Assembly (NCBI RefSeq): GCF_000719865.1
Contig: NZ_JOID01000019.1
Span: forward strand, 66,735-130,734
Direction of reading: 5' to 3'
DNA length: 64,000 nucleotides
Source of the DNA: Streptomyces albus subsp. albus
GTDB taxonomy: Bacteria; Actinomycetota; Actinomycetes; Streptomycetales; Streptomycetaceae
Shown: one piece after another, positions 6,988 to 14,169 of the stretch
Numbering within the stretch: the stretch's first letter is position 1
Layout of the letters: each line of letters begins with the position of its first letter
Notes under the pieces: generated by a model
What the model saw: the letters and a program-made list of their open reading frames with translations, nothing else
Database searches by the model: none
Told to the model about the DNA's origin: nothing
Made by a program: the position numbers and the translations under genes

Positions 6988-9069
6988 ATGCCTCCCGACC
7001 GCTGGCAGCAGCACAACATCACCTTCTTCGACCGCGAGAGTGCCCGGCGCACCATCGCCGAACGCATCGGCCCCGCCCTGATCCAGGCCGAGGCCGACGG
7101 GCAGCTCACCAGCTGGTGGTTCATGAACAAGCAGCCCTGGCCGTTGCGTTACCTCGCCGGCAAGCCCTCACCAGCGATTGAGTCGCTCCTGAGCGATCTC
7201 ATCGGCGACGGCGTGGCCGTGTCGTGTCTGCCCGGCATCTACGAGCCCGAGACCGATACGTTCGGCGGACCCGAGGCCATGGACGCAGCCCACGAACTGT
7301 TCCACAGCGACTCCCGCCACTTGCTCACCTACCAGACGAGCCCGATGCACTTGGGACGCCGGGAGACCGCCGTCCTGCTGGCGAGCGTCATGATGCGCGG
7401 TGCTGGACTCGACTGGTTCGAACAGGGTGACGTATGGGCGAAGGTCGCAGCTCTTCGACCGGCCACCGTTCCACAACCACCCGAACGAGCCGCCGAACTG
7501 ACTCCGGCCATGCGGAAGCTCATGACCGCTGACGCCTACAGCGTCTGCCGCCTGGGCGGCCCACTCCACGCTCACCAGGAATGGGTGACCGCCTTCGAAC
7601 AGGCCGGCGCCACGCTCGCCGAACTCGCAGGCCGCGGCGCCCTCACCCGTGGCCTGCGTGCCGTCATTGCCCACCACGTGATCTTCCACGCCAACCGCGC
7701 CGGTCTCCTCCGGGACGACCAGAGCGCCCTGTCCCACATCGCACGAGAGGTAGTCATGGGAACGAGTGACCACACCGAGTCGCCCACCGAGGCAACGGCC
7801 GACATCGATAGCGTCGGCGCGGTGAACACCGACACGATCACCACCCCCACGGCGGACGCCGAGCGCCTCCGCAACGCCCTTGTCGACCAGCTCCGTGCGG
7901 ACGGACACGCCCGCACCACCGCCGTCGAGACCGCGTTGCGGACCGTGCCCCGCCACGTGTTCGTGCCCGAGACGTCCCTCGAAGACGCCTACGCCAACGC
8001 ACCGGTGCACATCAAGTACGACACCGACGGCACGTCCATTTCCTGCGCCTCCCAACCGGGCGTTGTCGCCCTCATGCTGGACCAGCTCGACGCCCAGCCC
8101 GGCGAGCGCATCCTCGAACTCGGTGCCGGCACCGGCTACAACGCCGGACTGCTCGCCCACCTGGTCGGCGAGAACGGACACGTGACCACCCTCGACGTCG
8201 ACGACGACCTCGTGGAGGGTGCCCGCACGCACTTCGCCGCCGCCGGGATCACCAACGTCGAGGCCGTGACCCGCGACGGGGCGCTCGGCTACGCCGAAGG
8301 AGCGCCGTACGACCGGATCATCGCCACCGTCGGCGCGCACGGCGTACCGCACGCCTGGCTGCAGCAGCTCGCACCCGGCGGCCGGCTCCTCGTCCCCCAG
8401 CGCCTCAAGGGCACCGTCTCCCGCTCCATCGCCTACGAGCAGCGTGATGGCCGGTGGGTGTCGCTCGGCAGCGAGATGAACACCTTCATGCCGCTTCGGC
8501 GGGGCATCGCTGACGACGACCGCCGAGTGATCCCGCTCAGCACGGACGGCGCCGTACGACTCCAGGCCCCCGCCGGGCTCAGCATCGACGCCGATGCCCT
8601 CGCAGGTGTACTTGACCAGCCGCGCACCGAGGAGTGGACCGGCATGACGGTCCGCGCCATGGAGTCGCCGGAGTGGATGGAACTGTTCGTGACCTGCTCC
8701 CTGCCCTCCGGTCTGATCCGGATGCTGTTCCCCCAGAGTGCCAAGGGCACTCTGCTCACCGAGGACCCGTACCCCTCGTCGACCGCGGTCGTCGACAAGG
8801 GTGCCGTCACCTACCTCGCCCGGCGCGTGAGCAAGGAGAAGACCCCCGAGGGCGGCAAGCTCTGGGAGTTCGGCGTCATCGGCCACGGCCCCGGCAGCGA
8901 CGAGCTGGCCGCGAAGGTCGCCGACTCCATCCGCACCTGGGATCGCGACTACCGCGACCGCGAGGCCACGTTCAAAATCCAGCCTCTCGACGCCCCCGAG
9001 ATCGAGCAGCGCCCCGGTCTCTTCGCCCTCGACACCCCGCTGAACCGCATCGTCGTCGACTGGCTATGA
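6988..9069 (+). CDS. FxLD-system methyltransferase: SpaB_C-like domain fused to protein-L-isoaspartyl methyltransferase
   Basis: 693 residues in two parts. Residues ~1-255 resemble the thiopeptide-type/SpaB_C elimination domain (WQQHNITFFDRESARRTIAE, later SVMMRGAGLDWFEQGDVWAK). After a Thr/Asp-rich linker, residues ~290-693 form a class I methyltransferase of the PCMT type: VPRHVFVPE, then SAM motif I ILELGAGTGYNAGLL (near 374), then VTTLDVDDDL. PCMT-like enzymes in other lanthipeptide clusters (for example OlvSA) methylate an Asp of the modified peptide, which rearranges through a succinimide to isoaspartate. By analogy the target is an Asp of the DDN segment of this precursor. The N-terminal domain's role beside an intact LanB is unclear. 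A ribosome-binding site (AAGGA) precedes the ATG. Confidence 0.9.
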   Translation: MPPDRWQQHNITFFDRESARRTIAERIGPALIQAEADGQLTSWWFMNKQPWPLRYLAGKPSPAIESLLSDLIGDGVAVSCLPGIYEPETDTFGGPEAMDAAHELFHSDSRHLLTYQTSPMHLGRRETAVLLASVMMRGAGLDWFEQGDVWAKVAALRPATVPQPPERAAELTPAMRKLMTADAYSVCRLGGPLHAHQEWVTAFEQAGATLAELAGRGALTRGLRAVIAHHVIFHANRAGLLRDDQSALSHIAREVVMGTSDHTESPTEATADIDSVGAVNTDTITTPTADAERLRNALVDQLRADGHARTTAVETALRTVPRHVFVPETSLEDAYANAPVHIKYDTDGTSISCASQPGVVALMLDQLDAQPGERILELGAGTGYNAGLLAHLVGENGHVTTLDVDDDLVEGARTHFAAAGITNVEAVTRDGALGYAEGAPYDRIIATVGAHGVPHAWLQQLAPGGRLLVPQRLKGTVSRSIAYEQRDGRWVSLGSEMNTFMPLRRGIADDDRRVIPLSTDGAVRLQAPAGLSIDADALAGVLDQPRTEEWTGMTVRAMESPEWMELFVTCSLPSGLIRMLFPQSAKGTLLTEDPYPSSTAVVDKGAVTYLARRVSKEKTPEGGKLWEFGVIGHGPGSDELAAKVADSIRTWDRDYRDREATFKIQPLDAPEIEQRPGLFALDTPLNRIVVDWL

Positions 9070-9085
9070 CGCCCCACGTGTAGCG

Positions 9086-9125
9086 GACGGCGCCCGTCGG
9101 CACACGGCTGGCGGGCACCGTCGTT
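9086..9125 (+). terminator. Imperfect hairpin after the FxLD methyltransferase gene
   Basis: GACGGCGCCCG (9086-9096) pairs with CGGGCACCGTC (9112-9122) with one wobble position, followed by GTTT. It lies 16 bases after the methyltransferase stop, so it may end or attenuate the lan transcript before the next gene. Confidence 0.45.
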
Positions 9126-9158
9126 TCAGCAGTCCTCACTCTCGACCCCGGGGGATCC

Positions 9159-10292
9159 ATGGACCCGCACGGCCCCATAGCCCAGCGCTTCCCGCTCGTC
9201 GCACGATTCCGCCCCGCCTGCCTGCCCCTGCCTGCACGCGTAAGGGCACTCGTCGATCTGGCCGACACTGCGGTGGAACAGACCGACCAGGGGCTCGCAT
9301 CGGCCGTCTACAACCAGGCCGCGCTCATCGCCTCCGACCTCGACCTCCCCGACCTCGCCCGCGAGATGTGCCACCAGCACGCCGCCGCCTACCTCCACGC
9401 CTGCCCCCTCCCCGGCATGAGCGCGATCCGAGGACTGGAACCGGTCGTCAACCTGGCCCGCCTCCAGATCCGCGCCGGCCGCGCAGATGAGGGGCGTCAG
9501 CGACTGCTCGACCTGTACAAGGCCGTTGAGGCCGGAACAACCGTCCGGTTCGAGGGCATCAACGTACCTGCGGACCTGACTGCGACCGGGGAAGACCGCC
9601 AGGAGGTTCGCGCATGGCTGTGGCGTGTCCTCCTCGCAGACGGCACGCGCACCCTCACCACCGAGGAGCGATGGGCCGAGGCGCTGACGCACATCGAAGC
9701 CCACCATGGCATCGGAAAGCGGATGCTCGACGGTCGGCAGGTCGCCGTGCTCGCCGCCCTCGCTGCGGGTGACACCGCGTGGGCAGCTGACCTCCTTGCC
9801 GACACGATGCCCGGCGATCCGTGGGAGCAAGCCGTCACGGCATGCCTGACCGTTCTAAGCCGCCGCGACGCCGGGCAGCCGATCGACGGCCACCTGGCGG
9901 ACCTGGTGACGGCCTACCTCGGACGGAAGACCGAACCCGGGATGACCGTCTTCGACACCCGGCTCGGACTAACGGTCCTCGACGCGATCGGCTCCGCCGA
10001 GGCGCTCGCCGCGCACCGCATCGTCGAGGACCTCCACCGCAGGACGACGGACGCCGAAGACGGCTACGCGGCCCGCGAGAACTTGGCTCATCCTCTGTTC
10101 ACCGAGATCGCCACGGACCGGCAAGTGCAGGACTGTCGCGCGCTGGTACGCGCCTGCGCCCTCGGCGCCGGGATCCTCCCGGACGAGCTGCGAGGAGAAC
10201 TGACGGCGGCTCTGCGCGCCAGCGATAGCGTGATCCGGGAAAGCCTCGCATGTTCCTCCAATCCCGGAGGAACGCAACCCCTGCGGTTCTGA
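9159..10292 (+). CDS. Hypothetical helical-repeat (TPR-like) protein at the end of the FxLD cluster
   Basis: 377 residues, no signal peptide or membrane segment. The sequence is alpha-helical and Ala/Leu-rich with repeat-like units (TDQGLASAVYNQAALIASDLDL, LEPVVNLARLQIRAGRADEG, RQVAVLAALAAGDTAWAADLL). This suggests a TPR or similar solenoid for protein-protein contacts. A Gly-rich ribosome-binding region (CCGGGGGAT) precedes the ATG. It lies 89 bases after the FxLD methyltransferase, in the same direction, and convergent with the relaxase gene. It may be an accessory or regulatory partner of the lanthipeptide system, but I do not recognise a defined family and assign no reaction. Confidence 0.75.
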   Translation: MDPHGPIAQRFPLVARFRPACLPLPARVRALVDLADTAVEQTDQGLASAVYNQAALIASDLDLPDLAREMCHQHAAAYLHACPLPGMSAIRGLEPVVNLARLQIRAGRADEGRQRLLDLYKAVEAGTTVRFEGINVPADLTATGEDRQEVRAWLWRVLLADGTRTLTTEERWAEALTHIEAHHGIGKRMLDGRQVAVLAALAAGDTAWAADLLADTMPGDPWEQAVTACLTVLSRRDAGQPIDGHLADLVTAYLGRKTEPGMTVFDTRLGLTVLDAIGSAEALAAHRIVEDLHRRTTDAEDGYAARENLAHPLFTEIATDRQVQDCRALVRACALGAGILPDELRGELTAALRASDSVIRESLACSSNPGGTQPLRF

Positions 10293-10298
10293 CCGTGT

Positions 10299-12023
10299 TT
10301 ATCGGCGCTGTCGGTGCTGCTGTTTGGCAGGCGATGGAGGCACCGAGGGGAGCCGACCGTTTCCGGTCTGCTGAGTGGGGATCGAGCCTGCCATGGTCGA
10401 CTGCAGGCGGGCAGCTTCGGCTCGGCGGTTGGGTGCTGCGTCTCGGCCGGTGTGCTGGATGCGGGTGATGAGCACGCGGGCGGGTTGGCGGGCGGTGGTC
10501 AGCTCGCGCTGGGCAGCGGCATCCTTGAGGAGCTGGTGGGGTTGGTGGCCGCGGGCTTCGGCGTCGGCGAGGACGGTGGCGAGCGCGGGCCAGGCCGGGT
10601 CGGCGAGGATGCGCTCGGCATGCTCGGGGACGGCTGCCCGTACGTCGCTGGCCAGAACGCGGCGGGCTTGATCCCTGGGTGGCCGGGCTGTGAGTTCGGC
10701 GAGCGTCGGGGCGAGGGCGCGGTCGGCGGCTGTCTGGAGGTGGTGGACGGCCTGGCGGGCGGCGTCGGCCTGGTGGGCGTGGTTCTTCGCTTCGTGCCAG
10801 CGCCCGGCGACGATGGTGGCCCAGACGAGGGCTGCGATCAGGGCGGCCAAGGCGCTGCCGCCGGGGCCGGTGGCGGTGTGGACGATGTCGCGTGCCGCGC
10901 TGCGCAGGGCGTGGGCGGCACGGTCTTCCGCCCGAATTTGGGACCGCTGGGCGCGTGCGAACGCCTTTGAGGCGGCCTGGAGTTCGGCGTGCAGATGGGC
11001 GGGTGCCTTCTGGGCGGTGGCTTCAAGGAGTTCACCGAGGGCGGTGATGTGGGCTTGGGCGTGTGTGTCGTCGGTGAGGTCGGTGAGGTCGGTGTGGAGG
11101 GCGTCGAGGGCGTCGGTGGCTTGGTGCCAGGGGGTGCTGGGGTGGTTGCGGCGGGCGGTGGGGTGTTCTTCGGGCCGGCTGGATTCGAGGCGGGCGGTGA
11201 TTTTGGGCAGGGAGAGGTCGGGGGAGATCTTGCTTCCCGGGTGGTAGATCTGCTCGCCGGCCTCGTTGACGTCGCCGGGTCGACCAGCGGCGTAGCCGAG
11301 GAGGTCGCCTGACGGGCCGCGCCGGGCCTGGACCTCGACGCCGCTGGCTTCGAGGTAGGCGATGAATTCCTCGGCGCCTGTCACGTGGGGGATGGAGGCG
11401 CGGATGCGGTCCTGGAGCCACTCGGGGCTGGTCTGCTCCCAGCCGAGGCGTTCGGCCTTGTGCATCTCGGCCTGGGTGGGGCGGCGGGCGCCGGTGCGGT
11501 CCCCCTTCTTCAGGCGGCGCAGCCCGTAGTCCTTCTCGATCTCGCGGCATGCGTCGCCGACGCGGAGGCCGCTGTCGTGGAGCCCCGGGCGGCGTCCGTC
11601 TTCGCGGACGGTGGTGGCGAGGATGTGGATGTGGTCGTCTGCGTGGCGTACGGCGATCCAGCGGCAGGCCAGGTCGTCACCGGCCGGGGCGATGCCGGCG
11701 GCCTGGACGATGCGCTGGGCGATCTCGCTCCACTCGGCGTCGGAGAGGTAGCGGTCTTCGGGGGCGGCGCGGACCGGGCAGTGCCAGACATGGTCGGTGA
11801 CCTCCTTGCCGAACTCGCTGTTGCGCAGCCGCACGGGCTCGTCGAGGTGGCGGGCGAGTTCGGTCAGGGTGGCGTTCTCGTGGCGGCCGGGGTCGGGCAT
11901 GCCGAGCATGGCGAAGCCGGCCACGATGTGCGGGTCGAAGTGCTCGTCGTGGGTTCCGCGGCCGTAGAGGTAGGCGAGCAGGCCACGGGTGTTGGTCCCG
12001 GCGGGCTTGATGGCGGCGATCAC
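10299..12023 (-). CDS. Relaxase/mobilization nuclease (MobA/VirD2-like)
   Basis: 574 residues, GTG start at 12023. The N-terminal ~200 residues carry the relaxase three-histidine motif as RHADDHIHILATT (His127, His131, His133) and candidate nucleophilic tyrosines in LLAYLYGRG (Tyr18, Tyr20). The C-terminal half is helical with a predicted membrane-like stretch (GGSALAALIAALVWATIVAG, near residue 388), which may contact a coupling protein. Relaxases nick oriT and stay covalently bound to the transferred strand during conjugation. mobC is immediately upstream (five-base gap), so the two are one transcriptional unit. This is the main sign that the surrounding region is mobile. Confidence 0.92.
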   Translation of the reverse strand: MIAAIKPAGTNTRGLLAYLYGRGTHDEHFDPHIVAGFAMLGMPDPGRHENATLTELARHLDEPVRLRNSEFGKEVTDHVWHCPVRAAPEDRYLSDAEWSEIAQRIVQAAGIAPAGDDLACRWIAVRHADDHIHILATTVREDGRRPGLHDSGLRVGDACREIEKDYGLRRLKKGDRTGARRPTQAEMHKAERLGWEQTSPEWLQDRIRASIPHVTGAEEFIAYLEASGVEVQARRGPSGDLLGYAAGRPGDVNEAGEQIYHPGSKISPDLSLPKITARLESSRPEEHPTARRNHPSTPWHQATDALDALHTDLTDLTDDTHAQAHITALGELLEATAQKAPAHLHAELQAASKAFARAQRSQIRAEDRAAHALRSAARDIVHTATGPGGSALAALIAALVWATIVAGRWHEAKNHAHQADAARQAVHHLQTAADRALAPTLAELTARPPRDQARRVLASDVRAAVPEHAERILADPAWPALATVLADAEARGHQPHQLLKDAAAQRELTTARQPARVLITRIQHTGRDAAPNRRAEAARLQSTMAGSIPTQQTGNGRLPSVPPSPAKQQHRQRR

Positions 12024-12028
12024 GCTGG

Positions 12029-12754
12029 TCAGACCTCCTCCGGGTCGGCGGGCTGGCGGAGGGCTTCGGCGATCAGCTCCAGCAGGTGGTGGAGTTCGGT
12101 AAGGCGTTGACGTATGTCGGGTGGGGTGTGGTCGCTGTTGAGGGCGCGGGCGATCTGGTTGACGTTGACGCCGATCCGGTTGAGCTGGCGCAGGACCTGA
12201 GCGCGGAAGGTGTGGGTGCGGCGGCGGTCCTCGGACAGGGGCAGGTTGGCGGTGAACCGTCCGGTGATGAAGGCGAGGACGATGTCGGCGGCAAAGCCGG
12301 AGTCGCCTTTGTAGCCGTGCTCGGCAGCGGCCTGCTGGAGACGGGCTCGCTGGTCGCCGGTGAAGCGCAGCGGGCCGACACGGTCGTTGCGTTTGGTGCC
12401 GGTGAAGCGGCGGATCGTGGGCTGCACGCTCTGCACGGCAGGCTCGTCGGTGGCGATGGCTGTGGTGTTTGCGGGGAGGAGGACGGCTCGCTGGACGGAG
12501 TGAAGCGTGTCCGAGTCGGAGCCGCCCTCGGCTCCGACCCCCTGGTCCGGCGCCCCCTGGCGCTGGGCTGTCTCCGCCACCCTCGGGGCGGAGACCCCTG
12601 AAGCCCGGCCTTGAGTCGGACTCGGGGTACTACTGGCTCCGCCAGGGGCAGCCCGTCCGAACGCGCGGCGCAAACGCCCCATCAGCGTAGGGGATTTCGT
12701 CAGCGGCAGCGGCTCGTCGGGAGTGTGGTCGGGGCGGTGCGGGTTGTGCGTCAC
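12029..12754 (-). CDS. MobC-family relaxosome accessory protein
   Basis: 241 residues from GTG 12754. This start is preferred because a GGAG-containing ribosome-binding region lies about nine bases upstream, while the more distal ATG at 12832 has none. Residues 1-110 are low-complexity. The last ~130 form the MobC domain: RNDRVGPLRFTGDQRARLQQ, then VLRQLNRIGVNVNQIARALN, the conserved core that helps the relaxase melt and recognise oriT. The gene ends five bases before the relaxase start. The N-terminal linker contains a GTCCGAGTCGGAG-type palindrome at DNA level whose meaning is unclear. Confidence 0.88.
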   Translation of the reverse strand: MTHNPHRPDHTPDEPLPLTKSPTLMGRLRRAFGRAAPGGASSTPSPTQGRASGVSAPRVAETAQRQGAPDQGVGAEGGSDSDTLHSVQRAVLLPANTTAIATDEPAVQSVQPTIRRFTGTKRNDRVGPLRFTGDQRARLQQAAAEHGYKGDSGFAADIVLAFITGRFTANLPLSEDRRRTHTFRAQVLRQLNRIGVNVNQIARALNSDHTPPDIRQRLTELHHLLELIAEALRQPADPEEV

Positions 12755-12839
12755 GGGGGGCTCTCCGGAAGGGGCGGGGGCAGGCGGGTCGGCGGGGAAG
12801 GGCTGGTGGAGTGCTGGTGGTCGGCGCGGCATGCACAGG

Positions 12840-12924
12840 TGTGGATAAGCGGGCGGTGAGCGGTGCGGTGGTCGGCTGGCCGGGGTGACCGGAAGGGGTT
12901 CCGGTCACCTGGCTGGGTTTCCGG
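12840..12924. other. Candidate oriT/terminator interval: 10-bp perfect dyad and a DnaA-box-like 9-mer
   Basis: The dyad GTGACCGGAA (12885-12894), loop GGGG, TTCCGGTCAC (12899-12908) sits between mobC and the DUF2637 gene. A third partial copy of the arm, CCGGTCA, lies at 12921-12927. TGTGGATAA (12840-12848) matches the DnaA-box consensus in reverse. Origins of transfer commonly lie next to mobC and contain such inverted repeats, but the dyad could also be the terminator of the DUF2637 gene, whose stop codon is at 12925. Confidence 0.4.
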
Positions 12925-13776
12925 TCAGTCGCTGTCCGGAGCGGTCTTGGCGGCGGCTTCGATTTCGGGCCGGAGGATCTCCATCACCTCGGTCTGCCGC
13001 TGACTGCCGATCGTCAGATCCCTGTCCTTGACGGCCTTCCGGAGAAGGGAGCGGCTGAGTGTGCCGTGCTCAGCGAGGGCGATCCGGCCGATCGCCACGA
13101 GCTCCGCGAGCGTGGCCTTGGGCGGACGACCACCGCGCGGCTTGCTCTCCGAAACCTCGGGCGGTGGTTCCGTCGGCTGGACGGAACCAGCGGCCGGAGG
13201 CTCAGTGGGCCGTACGGGCTCCGTCGATGGCTCAGCGGTCCCGGTGACCGGTGGTTTCGGCGACTGGAAGGGCGCGGCGTCCAAGTGGTCGGCAGGTTGG
13301 TCGACCAATTGGTGGATCTGCCGCATCAGGACGCCGAAGGCCAGCAGCGCGGCGGTCGGGGGAACCGCGGCGACCACATAGTCGAGCAGGGGCACGATGC
13401 CGGCGTTGCCCGTGCCGCTGACCCCGGCCACGTTGAGTGCGATGGAGCCGACCGATCCGGTGGCGGTGAGGGCGATCGCCCAGCCGTCGGTGACGCGGCG
13501 CAGACCCGCGCGGAGCATGAGGAGTTCGCCCGCGACGATGAAGGCGTCCAGGGTCGCAGGCCAGGCCCACTGGCGGACTGGGGAGCTCTTGAGGCCGTGC
13601 TGTCCGGCGACCTCTGCGAGATGCGCGTACGAGAGCCAGAACCCGCCGGCGGTGAGCGCCACGATGACAACTCCCGCCGCGATGAGCGCGTACCGCTCGG
13701 CAGCCTGCTTGCTCGTTATCGGCCTTCCTTCGCCAGGGCGAGGGTCCTGGCGGGTGGGTGCGGAGTGGGTGGTCAA
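12925..13776 (-). CDS. DUF2637 integral membrane protein of Streptomyces mobile elements
   Basis: 283 residues, TTG start at 13776 preceded by AGGAGAA. The N-terminal half has about four hydrophobic spans (YALIAAGVVIVALTAGGFWL; TLDAFIVAGELLML; AIALTATGSVGSIALNVAG; LLDYVVAAVPPTAALLAFGV). The C-terminal half is a Pro/Glu-rich linker and a soluble helical segment with a possible HTH-like tail (ELVAIGRIALAEHGTLSRSL). Proteins of this type (DUF2637, sometimes called spread proteins) occur on Streptomyces plasmids and integrative elements and are thought to help mycelial spread of transferred DNA; the molecular role is not established. It reads in the same direction as the Mob genes. Confidence 0.85.
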   Translation of the reverse strand: MTTHSAPTRQDPRPGEGRPITSKQAAERYALIAAGVVIVALTAGGFWLSYAHLAEVAGQHGLKSSPVRQWAWPATLDAFIVAGELLMLRAGLRRVTDGWAIALTATGSVGSIALNVAGVSGTGNAGIVPLLDYVVAAVPPTAALLAFGVLMRQIHQLVDQPADHLDAAPFQSPKPPVTGTAEPSTEPVRPTEPPAAGSVQPTEPPPEVSESKPRGGRPPKATLAELVAIGRIALAEHGTLSRSLLRKAVKDRDLTIGSQRQTEVMEILRPEIEAAAKTAPDSD

Positions 13777-14169
13777 GCGGGGTTCTCCTGGGGTGGTGGC
13801 GTGGTCCGTCTTTGCCGTCTTGGCCGTTGCAAGCGCAGGTCAGGGCCGGTACGGCAGAGGGGTCGGTGTTCCGTCTTGGCGGCGCCGGCGCGTCCTGGGG
13901 CACGCACGGGCGGCGGGTGCTGCGGCCAGGTGGCCGTGGACGGATCGGATCCGTCTTGCCGTCCCGGCCGCATGTGCTGTGACCTGCGGTGATACGGCGG
14001 GGACGCCCGGGACGGCACAAGACGGATGCGGGCAACGTCCCTTTGGGTAGCACGGCGGTCATGCTCGTGTTGCCGTCTTGGCCCCGGCTGCCGTCCTGCC
14101 CGTATGCCGTTTGACCTGCGGGGTTACGGCAGGGACGGCAAGGACGGCAACCGGGGGCGGGGCGGGGTC
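13777..14169. repeat. 393-bp non-coding region with two families of direct repeats
   Basis: No coding frame is supported here. TGCCGTCTTGGCC occurs exactly at 13813-13825 and 14071-14083, with a two-mismatch copy at 13957-13969. A second unit of 25 bp beginning TGACCTGCGG and ending GGGAC occurs at 13980-14004 and 14112-14136 with only three differences. Short GACGGCA words recur near 14012-14148. The region separates two co-directional genes of the element and has the look of an iteron or operator array: an origin, partition site or regulator-binding region. Confidence 0.6.

Noticed and set aside
12840..12848. DnaA box as a replication origin of the element
   Set aside because: A single 9-mer match is expected by chance often enough; it is only mentioned with the dyad.
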